64,000 nucleotides of DNA. Origin: Leptobrachium leishanense. Lineage: Eukaryota; Chordata; Amphibia; Anura; Megophryidae. The stretch's first letter is position 1. The number at the start of each line of letters is the position of its first letter. The DNA is taken from contig CM019063.1 in assembly GCA_009667805.1 (NCBI GenBank), positions 188,983,661 through 189,047,660 on the forward strand. Direction: 5' to 3'. The notes under the pieces were generated by a model. It ran no database searches. It was not told the origin of the DNA and saw only the letters and a program-made list of their open reading frames with translations. Positions 22,001 to 33,800 of this stretch are shown here, in pieces. Made by a program: the position numbers and the translations under genes.

Positions 22001-22540
22001 CCCCTAGCTGCATTGGAACCCCCTATCTCCACCATTGGTGGCAGCTAGGGGTTAACCCCAGAACTGACGTCATAGCGCTATGCACGATGACGCCAGTCAT
22101 CAGGGGGAGACCCCCGGAAGCTTGGCCGAGATGCAAGATGTCGGCCAGATCCGGGAGAGGATCGCTATCTGGCGCTTTTTGGAGCCGAATAGCGATCCGG
22201 TCCCCAAGGGGTTAAAGCCAGGCACAGTTTGGGAGGGCAGGCTGTGCCCTTCCAAACGGTGCCTGGCTTTGATTGCTGCCCCAAACGGAAGGGGAGGGAG
22301 AAAGGTCCAAAGGACCTCACCCTCCCTTTCAGGCACCTTCCCCGCAATCGCGGCGGGGCACCTGCAATAGATGTCATCGCGCCGCCGCGATGACATCTAT
22401 TGGTGCCCGCAGCGGTCCCGGATGCTGGGCTGACATCAAGGATGTCAGCCCGCCCCGAGGGGCACAGTGATCGGCCGAAGTCCGGCAGCCAGCGCTACCT
22501 GCGGGTGGACATGTTGAGTGCGTCCTCCGCAGCGAAGCGG
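22001..22540. mobile_element. TTAA-flanked hairpin-chain element, short copy
   Basis: TTAA lies at both borders (21997-22000 and 22541-22544). The ends CCCCTAGCTGC and GCAGCGAAGCGG are partly inverted. The interior is a row of GC-rich palindromes: GGATCGCTA/TAGCGATCC (about 22158-22200), AAAGCCAGGCAC/GTGCCTGGCTTT (about 22213-22272), AGATGTCATCGCG/CGCGATGACATCT (about 22369-22398), and CTGACATC/GATGTCAG (about 22430-22450). It shares the AAAGCCAGGCAC and GGCAGCTAGGGG blocks with 27036-28266. Nonautonomous; a Kolobok or piggyBac type is inferred from TTAA only. Confidence 0.65.
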
Positions 22541-22803
22541 TTAAAAGTGAGGAGCTGATACGCTGGTTTTCTTTCCTCTTTTTATGCATACTTATTAAAT
22601 ACCATTTTTAGAAGTGCCGGAGTGCTCTAATTTCTTTTCCTGTATATATGTATATACACTGAGTGGCCAGATTATTATGACCAACTGACTTTTTTAGGCA
22701 AATTAGCTATAATTTTGCGCTGAAGTTGCTAGAGGGCCAGACCACTATAAAAAGGGAAGCAGGTTGTTTACCATGACAGTTGAAGTGATTTTTTTCTGAA
22801 GAT

Positions 22804-24631
22804 ATGGGTAAACAACGCGATTTAATAGTCTTTGAACGTGGGATGATTATTGGCGCTCGGAGCCATAGAGCGAGTATCAGCAAAACAACAGAATTTGTTA
22901 AATGTTCAAGAGCAGCTGTTGTTAAAGTGTCCGTCAGCGACTAGTCAATGTTAGTGCAGACTGGAGAGTGGCAAGACTAGTACAAGACAACAGAAGGGCA
23001 ACAGTGCATCAAATTACTGCAGATCTTAAACAGGGATCCTCTCAAATGATCTCTGAATGCACTGTTCTCAGTACACTGCATCGTATGGAATATTGAAGCC
23101 GAAGGCCTGTTCGAACACCTTTGCTGTCTGCAGTTAACAAGATAAAACTTCTCCAATTTGCACAGGAACACAAGGATTGGACAGTCGAGCATTGCAAAAA
23201 AAGTCATATGGTCTGATGAATCACGTTTCCAGTTGCATCATGCAGATGGCAGAGTGAGAATTTGGTGGAAACAGCATGAAAACATGCACACCACATGCAT
23301 GAGTACAACTCTTCCAGCTGTTGGGTGTAGTGTTACGGTTTGGGGCTCTTAAATTTGTGTGGAACAACATCTGAATAGCAAAACCTACCAAAGCATTGTT
23401 GCTGATCAAGTTCATCCTATCATGCTGACGGGTTATCCCAATGGAAATGGCTTCTTCCAACAAGACAATGAACCATTCCACAGTGCACGTATTGTGCAGG
23501 AGTGGTTTCAAGAACATGAGGGAGAATTTACCTTGCTTAGGTGGCCCCCATAATCACCAGATCTCAATCCAATTGAGCATTTGTGGGACGAACTTGAAAG
23601 AGCCATCATGCAGCTGGTTCCACAACCATCAAATCTGACAGAACTGGACAGTGCTATTCATCAGGCATGGTGTCAGATTCCTTGCATCACTGTCACATTT
23701 CGTCGCTCCAGCCCTGTCCCCCTGCCCTCTGTATTCATGTATACCTGTTTTTTTCCCATGTGTTCCTATGTTGCTTTTCCTGGGTAGCAGCCCAGGGGTA
23801 AATTGCTTTGTGTCTGTCTGTTCACCTGCTGATCGTTTTCCTGATCCCCTGCCTATTTAAAGCAATGGGCCCATATCCCATTGCTCTATCATTTTGATCC
23901 AGTCTGCCTGTATCCAGTCTGCTGTGTTCTGAGCTCCCTGCTGTTATTCTAGTCCTACTTTGTATTTCCTTGTTCAGTTGATTTCTTTTGATTTCCCCTG
24001 TCTGTCTGCTGTTTTCTCAGTTATTCCCGTGTTCCCGGTTTATGTATATTTTTCCTGTATATTTAGTTCTAGTTATTTCTCCTGTGTATTTAGGTCTAGT
24101 GTTTCTCCTTTGCTTTGCTTTTTCTGTTTATGGTTTATGTATGCTGATTTTTTGGTTGTGACCCTTTTGCCTGGCTGACTTCTCTCCTGGTTCTGGATCC
24201 CTGGCTTCTGTATAAGGTACACGTTCTGGTTTTTGACTCCTGGCTTTTCTTGACTTTTCTAGAGGATGCTCCTGGTCTGTACCATTGATATATTTACTCC
24301 TGTCTCATCTGTATGTCCTTAGACTCTGCACAGAGCTGCTGTATAATTTTCTCTACTATAGATCCGGCTATTCTAAAGGCCAGCCTGTCAGATTTAGGGC
24401 TGCTTTTCTAGTGTTGTGCAGGCGTCTCTCGTTTATCTTGTGCTGTTGGCTCCTGTTATTGCTGCCAAGAGTGGTATATCTGCTTATAGGGGCTTTTACC
24501 TGAGCCAGATCTTTGCCACACTGCTGTCCGGTGTTGCCAGGGCTACAATCACCTTTCAACATCTCGTGGAGTCAATGCCAAGAAGAATCGCCGCAGTATT
24601 GAAAGCAAAACATGACCCAACGAAGTACTGA
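22804..24631 (+). pseudogene. Tc1/mariner-type transposase, broken
   Basis: The start reads MGKQRDLIVFERGMIIGARS, a short helix-turn-helix N-terminus. Stops fall near 22940-23100, and one follows VTVWGS at 23350. Catalytic motifs remain readable: WSDESRFQLHHADG (first D, near 23210), FFQQDNEPFHSA (second D, near 23453) and [11 protein letters not shown] (E, near 23557). The second motif has E where the family usually has A before the proline. The C-terminus FQHLVESMPRRI follows the solo LTR (24553 on). It is not functional. Confidence 0.9.
23691..24547. mobile_element. Solo LTR (857 bp) inside Tc1 element 2
   Basis: The insert starts TGTCACATTTCG and ends CCAGGGCTACA, with the 5-bp duplication ATCAC on both sides (23686-23690, 24548-24552). 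Joining the flanks restores the transposase reading order. A TATTTAA box lies at 23854-23860. It has no internal coding region, so it is the residue of LTR-LTR recombination. The sequence is unlike the Gypsy copies A-C, so it belongs to another family. The orientation cannot be fixed with certainty; the TATA-like box favours plus. Confidence 0.85.
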
Positions 24632-25124
24632 TGGGGTGGTCATAATAATCTGACCACTCAGTGTATATATACAGTATATATATATACACTAAAAGTCCTG
24701 ACTGACTCATCAATGCCCAGCTTAAACCATTTAACCTATGAACGTGAAATTTTGAAGGTACATTGTTTTTATAATGTAGGTTCCCACTAAGGAAGGATTT
24801 TTGGAAATTCTGACCCAAAGGGGGGGGGTATTTTTAACAGGCTACCTCTATTTCAAAAACCGAAGATGGTACAGGTGTGAATATTGGTATTTACAATCTT
24901 CTTCAGAAATAAAAAAAAGGGTTTTAACATTTTTCGAAAATCCACTTAAGGGAAGGGGGAAGGGGGGGGGGTGAATTTTTTTATTAGGATACCTATATTT
25001 CAGAAATCAAAGATGTTGCAGGTGTGAAAATTAGTATTAACAATCTTCTTGAAACATAAAAAACACGTTTTACCATTTCCAAAAAATCCAAGTAGGGGAT
25101 TGAAAAGGGGTGGTGAAAATTTTT

Positions 25125-26685
25125 GTTTTTAAATTTAAAATTTTTATTTTGTAAAATTGTCAGCAACACATCAAACTGGAAAGAAGGGCCTCGCAGGGCC
25201 CCAAAGGGTTATCAATTAAAACACATCAAAAGAAAAATAACAAAGATAGGACATCTATAAAGACATAAAAAAATAAGCAAAGGGGGGGACATCCCCATTC
25301 AGGGGGGTCTCATCCAAAATAAAAATACTCTGCATATAGTGGGGGGAAAATCGGGATGGGGGTGATATTCAGCAGGAAGTCAGCAAGAAAAAAGATAGAT
25401 ATTAAATGAACGTCTCCAGGGATTAAAGGTACTCAGCATAAGGGAGGGAGGGGGACAAAAAAAATAGAAATGAGAAAAAAAAAGTCAGCTTGTAACCAGC
25501 AGACATCAGCATGAAAAATAGAAACTAAAAAGTCAGCTTGTATCCAGCATAAGTCAGCATGAAAAATAAGATGTCAGCATATAATCAGCCTAAATCCGTA
25601 TGAAAAAAGAAACAAAAAGACAGCTGTACACGCAAAAGAAACGTTGTCATCGTAGGGGAGCTCAGCATTGCAGTGTAGGCTGGGAACAGGAGCATAAGAT
25701 ACCGTAAACAATGTAGCCGGTGTCCAGCCACTTACTGGGTCCCCATTCGTCTCCCAGCGAACAAATCCCGTCTAAGATACCAAGAACACCCATCCGCAAC
25801 GCCGCTCCGGCATACGATCCAGCCGCGCCACAAGGCTGAGGCCCACACCGCCTCCCCACAGTGCAGGGCCCATCAGACCCGGTTGGCACCTCCAAATCGA
25901 CCCCCAAAGAAAGCTCCATGGTCGCCATCAGCTCTGCTACTGGGTCGTCTGTCGCAGCAACATGTCTCCCGCGAATAGCATCCAGCCGAGGAGTCGCCTC
26001 CAAGCACGGAGAGCCCCCGCCAGGCACCGGATCAGGACCGCCAGGATCAGCCTCCTGCAACGCACCTTCAACTGTGGCAGGAAATCCAGCCACGTCACCT
26101 TCAGATAAGTCAGCTCCCGGTTCAGATCTGTTCAGGGCCACCAAGTCTCCGTCCCCTCTCAGTGCCTTCATCAGCTGCTTCCAAGTGCCCCTCGAAATCG
26201 GGCCCCCCTCATCCCCTGGAAGCTGCTCCATACAGGTCAGCATGCGCGTGAGCGCGGCCTCCAAGCCTCCGAGAGGGGTAAAGCTGCGGTCGCCACTTCA
26301 CTCACTCCTCCGTCGTCTCCGCCACATTGGCTTCAACATTGGCCAGTGGAAGGGGGCCCTCCATCCACCCGGAACAGGCAGAATGGCCACACAAGCGAGG
26401 GATGTTCACAGGGAGAGGCACCAGGAATAAAGCGCCAGAGTCAAAAGGTAGACCCAAAAATGTCGACGGCAGCTCTCCCACCAGGAGACAACAACTCCCC
26501 TGTCTCAGCATACAGCTCCGGAGGGGGGTCAAACAGGCTCCGGAGCACTCCACCCGATGGCCAGCGTATCAGGGACCCCAAAAATATGAGGCAATTCTTG
26601 CAAAAATGCCCTCTTTTGCAACATAAACGAACAGAGCTCAGCTAAAACATATCTGCTCCCATCCGCATCTGGCCACGCCCCCTCA
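25125..26685 (-). mobile_element. Short retroposon, probably moved by an L1-type LINE
   Basis: Read on the minus strand it starts TGAGGGGGCGTGGCC and ends in an A-rich tail with AATAAA (25125-25150). It is flanked by near-identical 15-bp repeats GTGGTGAAAATTTTT (25110-25124) and GTGGTGAACATTTTT (26686-26700). Start, tail and target copies fit target-primed reverse transcription. At 1,561 bp it is too short to encode an endonuclease/reverse transcriptase, and none is seen, so it is nonautonomous or internally deleted. GC-rich at the 5' end, A/T-rich towards the tail. Confidence 0.7.
25662..26264 (-). CDS. Open frame of 200 codons in the retroposon, function unknown
   Basis: The frame begins MEAALTRMLTCMEQLPGDEG and is acidic with many Gly and Pro residues. 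It shows no motif I recognise. It could be a remnant of the N-terminal region of a LINE ORF1 or chance in GC-rich sequence. Nothing in it resembles an RNA-binding or catalytic domain. Confidence 0.25.
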   Translation of the reverse strand: MEAALTRMLTCMEQLPGDEGGPISRGTWKQLMKALRGDGDLVALNRSEPGADLSEGDVAGFPATVEGALQEADPGGPDPVPGGGSPCLEATPRLDAIRGRHVAATDDPVAELMATMELSLGVDLEVPTGSDGPCTVGRRCGPQPCGAAGSYAGAALRMGVLGILDGICSLGDEWGPSKWLDTGYIVYGILCSCSQPTLQC

Positions 26686-27035
26686 GTGGTGAACATTTTT
26701 AACAGGATACCTATATCTCAAAAACCAAAGATGTTACCGACGTGAAAATTATTACTTATATTCTTCTTGTAAAAAAAAAAAACATATTTTACTATTTTCC
26801 TAAAATCCAGTTAAGGAGGGTTGAAAAAGGGTGGTGAATAGTTTTATTTCAAAAACCAAAGATGTTACAGGTGTGAAAATTGGTATTTACAATTTTTTTG
26901 AAAAATAAAAAACATGTATTTTACCATTTTACAAAAATCCAGGTAAGGTGGGGTGAAAAGGGGTGGTGAATATGTTAAATATGATATGTATATGTAAAAA
27001 ACTGAAGATGTTGCAGATGTGAAAAATGATATTAA

Positions 27036-28266
27036 CCCTTTCACTAATGAAGACGTGTGGGGCACGTCCTCATTGATGCACGTTGCATGCTGAGGACGTG
27101 CCCCACACGTCATCAGCTGTACGGGACCCCCGGCGGAGATACTCACCTCTCTGTCCGTGGGGTCCCACGGCGTTCTGACTTCAGCGTCCTCAGACGCTGA
27201 AGTCAAGCTCCTCCCGGCGTAAATGACGTCATCGCGCCATGCGCGATGACGTCATTTCCAGGCGACCCCCGGCAATGCCGGGAGATAGCCTGGAAGGGAG
27301 GGGGGGATCCGTTCGGATCCCTCTCCCTCCCGATCGGGAAGGAGCAGCGCTAAAAGCCAGGCACCGCTTAAAAGGGGAGAGTCTCCCTTTTAAGCGGTGC
27401 CTGGCTTTAACCCCTCAAGTGCTGGGTTGCACTTCAGCGCCTTGCGGCGCCGAAGTGCAGCCTATCTCCGGTGGGGGCCGCCATCTTGGATGGCGGCTCC
27501 ACCCCCGGGACTCCCCTCGCTGTCTGACGTCATCACGCATAGCGTGATGACGTCAGATAGCCGGGGAACCCCTAGCTGCCGGGGATTTCCAAGGAAATCC
27601 CCTGGTGGAGATAGGGGGTTCTTGAGAACCCCGATATCTCCAGAACCGTGGCAGCTAGGGGGTCATGGAGGGTGTCATTTGAAAGGCCTGAGCATGGCCT
27701 TTTGAATGATACCCAACATGACTAGGTAAAAAGTAAAAAAAAAAAAATGTTTTTTAAATAATAAATAAATTTAAAAAAAAAAACATGCTTTTTTTGTGTG
27801 TTGTTTTTATTAATGCAGCAATATTGTTCACATTTCAATTATAATGTGAACAATGATGCTGCACTAATGATTTTTTTCTATGGGGTGCGTTTGCTAAAAA
27901 TCACGTAATTCCCCCCCAAAAAAGTAACAAGTCCCCATTTCAAATTTTTTGTACAAGCGCACCCCATAGAAAACATAACCGCAAACGCTCATGTGATAAA
28001 ATGTGAAAAAAACCACTTTACACACTGCAGATGATTAAAAATTCAATTTTTATTGTATTTTTTGTTATAATATACAGGCAGGACATGACGTATACATATA
28101 AAAACTGATATATTATGAATCTGCGTAGTCTGCCGGAAAGAACGATATATAATATGTCTGGGTCATTTATTAAAATGTGGCTTTAAAATCGCGTTTAAAC
28201 ATGATGAGCGAAAGCGGTAAAAATGAGCTCAGCACACAGTGGTGAAATGCCTCAGCAGTGAAGGGG
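27036..28266. mobile_element. TTAA-flanked hairpin-chain element, long copy
   Basis: TTAA at both borders (27032-27035, 28267-28270). The ends are inverted: CCCTTTCACTAATGAAG against CTCAGCAGTGAAGGGG. The flanks join into one unit of the surrounding periodic repeat (GATATTAAGATTCTTCTTG), so the empty site is visible. The interior has at least nine near-perfect palindromes in a row. Examples are GACGTGTGGGGCACGTCCTC with its complement (27050-27110), CTTCAGCGTC/GACGCTGAAG, and ATGACGTCATCGCG with its complement (27220-27256). Others are AAGCCAGGCACCGCTTAAAA with its complement, and CTGACGTCATCACGC/GCGTGATGACGTCAG. The 3' third is AT-rich. No coding capacity. Class (Kolobok or piggyBac type) is inferred from TTAA. 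Confidence 0.75.
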
Positions 28267-28653
28267 TTAAGATTCTTCTTGACAAAAAAAAATATTTTAC
28301 GATTTTCAGAGAATCCAGTGATGGGGTGAGGGGGAATGTTTTTTATCAGTATACCTATAATTCAAAACCAAAAGTGTTACATGTGTGAAAATTGGTATTT
28401 ACAATCTTCTTGAAAAATAGCAAAAAACATGTGTTTTACCATTTTCTGAAAATTCAGCTGATACATAGGATCATCAGATCAGAAGGATGCTGTTACTTCA
28501 CACAGAATTGAGTCTCTATGTAGCTCCTCCTCTCACAGCCACGGCTAGCACACTCACTGACTGCTCCAGCATATCTGCTTCACTCCTACAGCCAGGCCTC
28601 ACACGCTCCCACACTGCTCCAGCGTGGGAGCACCTGTGATATTATTCATCTAA

Positions 28654-29120
28654 GGCTAATGTCAGATGAACGCAGTCTGAGCACACTTTGCGTGCGTGCA
28701 TAACGGACTGACATACTGACGGAAGACACTGTAGACACCACACAGTCCATTTTTTTAACAGATGTAGAAAAAAATGGAAATATGGGAATCAAAATTAATT
28801 AAAATTAAATGACAGGTACAGTCAGCCAGACCAAAAAAACATCTGAGCGTCAACGTGATGGACGTCGCAAATGCACTGCGTCTGACGTCGCCTCATCACG
28901 CACACAGGCCGCTATGCGGACGCGGCACACTCCGGGTATCCCTCGTAGTGCTTTTATGTCGAGGCCTAAATATCGTCCATTGCCACCTGCGTGGTGCGTG
29001 TGCACTTAGGTGCACATGTACTTTATGTGTTTGTCTCCATTGATCACAAATCAATGCTACCACAGACCTTAAACTGTGCGGCAACAAGGACGTGATGACT
29101 GTGTTCGTCTGGTGATAACC
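28654..29120. mobile_element. Harbinger-like MITE, older copy
   Basis: The ends GGCTAATGTCAGATGAACGC and GTTCGTCTGGTGATAACC are inverted and related to those at 19506 and 17460. The flanks are TAA (28651-28653) and TTA (29121-29123), compatible with a TWA target. 467 bp, noncoding. Ends are more diverged than in the other two copies. Confidence 0.7.
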
Positions 29121-30039
29121 TTATACCTTCAGAATATCTGTTTCAATTCAAAATACTTCACTTCACCCTAAAGATTTGTTTCGCGATGACCATCTTTGCC
29201 TGGTCTGATGAGTCTCAATTTCAGCTGCAACATTCAGATGGTAGGGTTAGAATTTGTCATAAAAAAAACATGAAAGCATGTATCCATCCTGCATTGTGTC
29301 AATGGTTAAGGCTGGTGGTGGTGGTGTAATGGTGTAGGAGATGTTTTCTTGGCACACTTTTGGCCCCTTAGTACCAATTGAGCATCGTTTAAACGCTACA
29401 GTTTACCTGAGTATTGTTGCTGACCATGTCCATCTCTTTATGACATCAGTGTATCCACTAGGGATAAGCCGAACACCCCCGAGTTCGGTTCGCATTTGAA
29501 CTCAAACTTTTCAAAGGTTCGAATTCGAACTCGAACACGAACTCAATACAAGTCAATGGGACTCAAAGTTCGATTTTTAGAGTGCCCTCCAAGAGGGCAT
29601 ATATGCTAGATATTTGCCATAAAAGGTGTATGAGGGTCCGGGTAGTGCCCTGAGGGACAGGAAACAAGGACAAAAAGTTTTAAAAAACATACGTTTTTAA
29701 AGGGACAATGAGTTTTCCATGAAATAAGGGTTAAAAATAAAAACGAAAAATTCCTTCAAATATCGTGCCTAGGAGGTCCCCACAATCTGCCCGTGAAGTG
29801 GCGGATTTCTAGGATGTATAGAAACATTTAAAAACAAAAAAATGACGTTTCAAATGACGGTAAATGCTTTTCCTTTAATCTATTCAAAAACAACTGCTTG
29901 GGGCGGCAGCCTGTATGAAAAGACATTTTAGGACATGCAGAAAAAGTTTAGTGATTTTTTGGCTAAATTATGGTGAAACGTATGCAGGCTTTGGATGAAA
30001 GTAACAATAGGTGCTTTAAAATTGGGCCTTTAGCGTCGG

Positions 30040-30760
30040 CAACAGTGCCGTCACACAGTAACCCCTCTGAGGATATGAATCTGGTACAGGCGTCAGTGGC
30101 AGTGCACCCAAATATTGTGCCTTTGGTGCCAGGCCAGCAAGTGCCATCATACAGTAACCCCTCTGTGGTATTGTGGAAGAGTGCAGGGGTGGACCATGCG
30201 GTCCTATATTAAAAAGATATGAATCTGGTAAAGGTGTCAGTGCACCCAGATATTGTGCTTTTGGTGCCAGGCCAGCAAGTGACATCATACAGTAATCCCT
30301 CTGTGGAATTGTGGAAGAGTGCAGGGATGGACCATGCGGTCCTATATTAAAAAGATATGAATCTGGTAAAGGAGTTAGTGCACCCAGATATTGTGCTTTT
30401 GGTGCCAGGCCAGCAAGTGACATCATACAGTAATCCCTCTGTGGAATTGTGGAAGAGTGCAGGGGTGGACCATGCGGTCCTATATTAAAAGATATGAATC
30501 TGGTAAAGGCATCAGTGCACCCAAATATTGTGCCTTTTTATGGCAGCAAGTGCCTTCACACCGTAACCCTTTTGTGGTATTGTGGAAGAGTGCGGGTTGG
30601 ACCCTGCAGTTCAAAAAATTAAAATGATATAAATCTGGCACAGGCGTCAGTGCAGCCAAATATTGTACCTTTCATGGCAGCAAGTGGTCTTCACACCATA
30701 ACCCTTTTGTGGTATTGTGGAAGAGTGCAGTGCTGGAGGTTTTGTGAATGCAGAAGACAT
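30040..30760. repeat. Tandem array, about 130-140 bp units, in the hAT element
   Basis: The marker GTGGAAGAGTGC recurs near 30172, 30310, 30450, 30579 and 30716, with shared text including GTCAGTGCACCCAAATATTG and GCCAGCAAGTG. About five and a half units. The related nonautonomous element keeps two units (near 20103 and 20241). Confidence 0.88.
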
Positions 30761-30808
30761 CCCCGATCTATTCCGTTACGTCAGCATCAGAGGATTGATA
30801 GCTGCTGA

Positions 30809-33800
30809 TCAGGACTGATTCATTTTTATAAATGTCAGCCGGTCTACAGAGTCGGTGGACAGACGCACTCTTTTGTCTGTGACATAACCTCCAGCGGCGC
30901 TAAACGTCCTTTCAGAAAGCACGCTGGATGAAGTGTAACCTAGTAGCTGCATAGCATATTGGCTAAGTTCTGGCCAGTGATCCAATCTCAACACCCAGTA
31001 AGCCAGTGGATCATCTGCTGGAAAGGTATCCAGGTCTGCCCTTGCCCCTAGGTAGTCCTGCACCAAATGGTGAAGACGCTGGCAATGGGTGCCTACATTT
31101 GACGTCTCTGGGCGTCGTGAACTAATAAAATTTAAAAAGGCATCAGTCAAGCGGCCCCGGCCTTCCCCACTATTCCTCTGATCATCCGCAGCCTCAGAAG
31201 CACCTGTGTCATCACTTGGTAACCTACCAGTGCCTGGAAAGGTGTTACACAAGTGTCGCTTTAGAGCGTCCTCAAGTTTTTTCATCCTGTGCTCCCTCTG
31301 TGCGGGCAGGATGAGCTCTGCAACTTTACCCTTGTATCGTGGATCAAAAAGGGTTGCCAACTAGTAATGATCCCTCTCCTTGATAGCACGAATCCTGGGG
31401 TCCTTTAGCAGGCTTTGCAGGATAAGGGAGCCCATGCAGCGTAGGTTGGAGGCGGCATTAGCTTCTGAGTCTTCCTGGTCAATGAGGAGGATGACCTCAT
31501 CGTGCACTTCCTCCTCCCAGCCACGTACCAGTCCTTGTGTTTCTGGGCACACAAACCCTCCCTTGAGGAATCCCCACCTTCAATGCCCCCACTTCTTAAA
31601 TATTGCTCCTCCTCATCCTCCTCCTGTCTAATCTGAGAAGGACCCGCTGGAATGCTGTCTGCGGAAAGACTGGGGCCTTCAGAGCTAGGGAAGGCCTCCT
31701 CTTCCTCCCGCTGCTCTGCCTCTAGAGCCACATCTATAATTCCCCGCAGAGTGTGCTCCAGCAGGAACACTAAAGGAATTGTGTCACTGATGCATGCACT
31801 GTCCCTGCTCACCATCCTCGTTGCCTCCTCAAATGGTGACAGTACAGTGCTTGCATCCTTGATCATCAGCCACTGCGGGGGGAAAAGAAAACAATTTGAC
31901 CTGAACCTGTCCTTGTGGCATACTCACACAGGTACTCGTTGATTGCCCTCTGCTGCTTGTGCAGATGCTGCAGCATTGCTAATGTCGAGTTCCACCTGGT
32001 GGGCATGTCGCAGATCAGACATTTTGTGGGAAGGTGGAATTCTCTTTGAATTACTGCCAGGTGAACACTTGCTGGGAATGACCGTCTGAAGTGGCTGCAG
32101 ACTTTTCTGGCCTGGCTGAGAAGCTCTGCCAGCCCTGGGTACCTGGTTAGGAAACGCTGTACCACCAGATTTAGGATGTGTGCCAGGCATGACAAATGCG
32201 TCAACTTACCCAGGCGTAGGGCGTAGAGAAGGTTGCTGCCATTATCACAGATGACCATTCCCAGCTGAAGCTGGCGTGGTGTTAACCATCTCTGCACCTG
32301 CCCCTGCAGAGCTGACAGAATTTCTGGCCCGGTGTGGCTCCTGCCCCTAAACAAACCAGGTCATAGAACAGTATGGCATCTTTTTGCTTGAGCCATTGCG
32401 TAGCCCTTGTCAGGCATCGGTTTAACTGCCACTTCGCCAGAGACACAGAAGGAGGAGGAGGAGGAGGAAGAGGGAGAGGTGGTGGTGGAGCAGACAGACC
32501 TAATACAAACAGCTTTCTGGAGGCATGGTGGATGAATATGCTCCAGCACAGAGCCCCGTCTTGGATCCCTCCCAGCTGCAATCAGAGTTACCCAGTGTGC
32601 CATGAAGGAAATGTAATGACCCTGTCCATGCATGCTGGACCACGTGTCTAAAGTCACATGCACCTTGCTGCTGACTGCCTTTCCCAATGACTTGATAACA
32701 TTGTCTTCCACGTGCTGGTATAGTACTGGAATGGCCTTCCGTGAAAAGTAATGGCGTTTTGGAACATGCCACTGTGGTACAGCATATTCAGCAAATTCAC
32801 GGAAGGGAGCAGAGTCCACCAGCTGGAAAGGCAGCAGCTGCAATGCGAATAATTTTGCTAAGCTGGCATTTAGATGCTGTTCTTGGGGATGGTTGGGACA
32901 ATATTTTTTCTTACGCTGCAGCAGCTGGGCAATGTAATCTGACTGCGTAAATCTTCAGCTGATGGGATGCTGTCACATTGTGAGGAAGGAGCTGGTATAT
33001 CCATTACTGTAGCATCATCCCTGTCAGTGGAGGTTGTAGCAGGCAATGACATGGCAGGACGTACAGTGGGGGTAGAGACAGATGAGGAGGGGGTGGACCT
33101 ACGCAAAGATTTGCACCAACGGGATGCGTGGCAGGTGGTCATATGTTGCCTCACGCATGTGGTACCCAAGCGCCCAGTGTCTTTCCCACACTTGAGCCTC
33201 ATCTGACATAGATTACAAATAGCAACGGTGGGGTCTGCTGCACATTTCTTAAAGAACTCCCAGACAGCAGAGTTCCTGGATGTGTGCTTTGAACAACAGC
33301 GCTCTGCACCTGAGCAGCTCTGACATCTGATGCCTTGGACTGGCTAGTGCTACAGTTGGTCAAAGAGGATGTTGTGCCTCGTGTTTGTTGTGCCTCCTCC
33401 TCCTCACTTGACTCCTCTGTTCGATCAGGCATCCAGGTGGAGTCAGTGACCTCATCATCATTGTCATCACCCCCAATCTCCTCATCACTGGAGCCAAATT
33501 GGCAGTATGCTGCAGCTGCTGCTGGGGCAACATGAGCGCCAGTTATTTGTGTGTCATCACTGGCACCCCGTTCCTCTAGGTTGATTATACTCCCTTCCTC
33601 AACCTCAGAGATTGAATCAGAGCACTGTACTTGCTGCGCATCCTCAAGCAGCATGTCACTGTCATTGTAGTCAAACAATTCAGCTGATTCCTCTGTGTGT
33701 GGTAGCGAGACTACGGCAGGAGTAGCTGTGGACAGAGAGACTGCATTAGATGCTTTGGCAGCTGAGGTGGACTGTAAAGCACTAAAGCTGGCAGAGGACT

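Larger units (their letters stand above)
22657..24663 (+). mobile_element. Tc1-like transposon 2, split by a solo LTR
   Basis: The inverted ends read CACTGAGTGGCCAGATTATT and TAATCTGACCACTCAGTG, each next to TA. After removing the solo LTR and its 5-bp duplication the element is about 1,145 bp. It encodes a degraded transposase on the plus strand. Confidence 0.92.
24665..28470. mobile_element. Helitron-like periodic region, interrupted twice
   Basis: The start, after a TATATA tract, reads AAAAGTCCTGACTGACTCAT, followed by text about a conserved field (CCCAGCTTAAACC, AACCTATGAACG). This resembles the leading part of some Helitron/Helentron elements as I remember them. A unit of roughly 130-150 bp then recurs at least six times (ACCTATATTTCA, AAAGATGTTACAGGTGTGAA, TTACAATCTTCTTGAAAAAT, TCCAGTAAGG, GGTGAAAAGGGGTGGTGAA). 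The retroposon 25125-26685 and the TTAA element 27036-28266 are inserted in it. No helicase gene is seen. The periodicity is certain; the class is a weak inference. Confidence 0.45.

Noticed and set aside
30016..30426. 136-codon minus-strand frame with repeated protein units
   Set aside because: It follows from the 130-140 bp tandem array of the hAT element and has no relation to the transposase.
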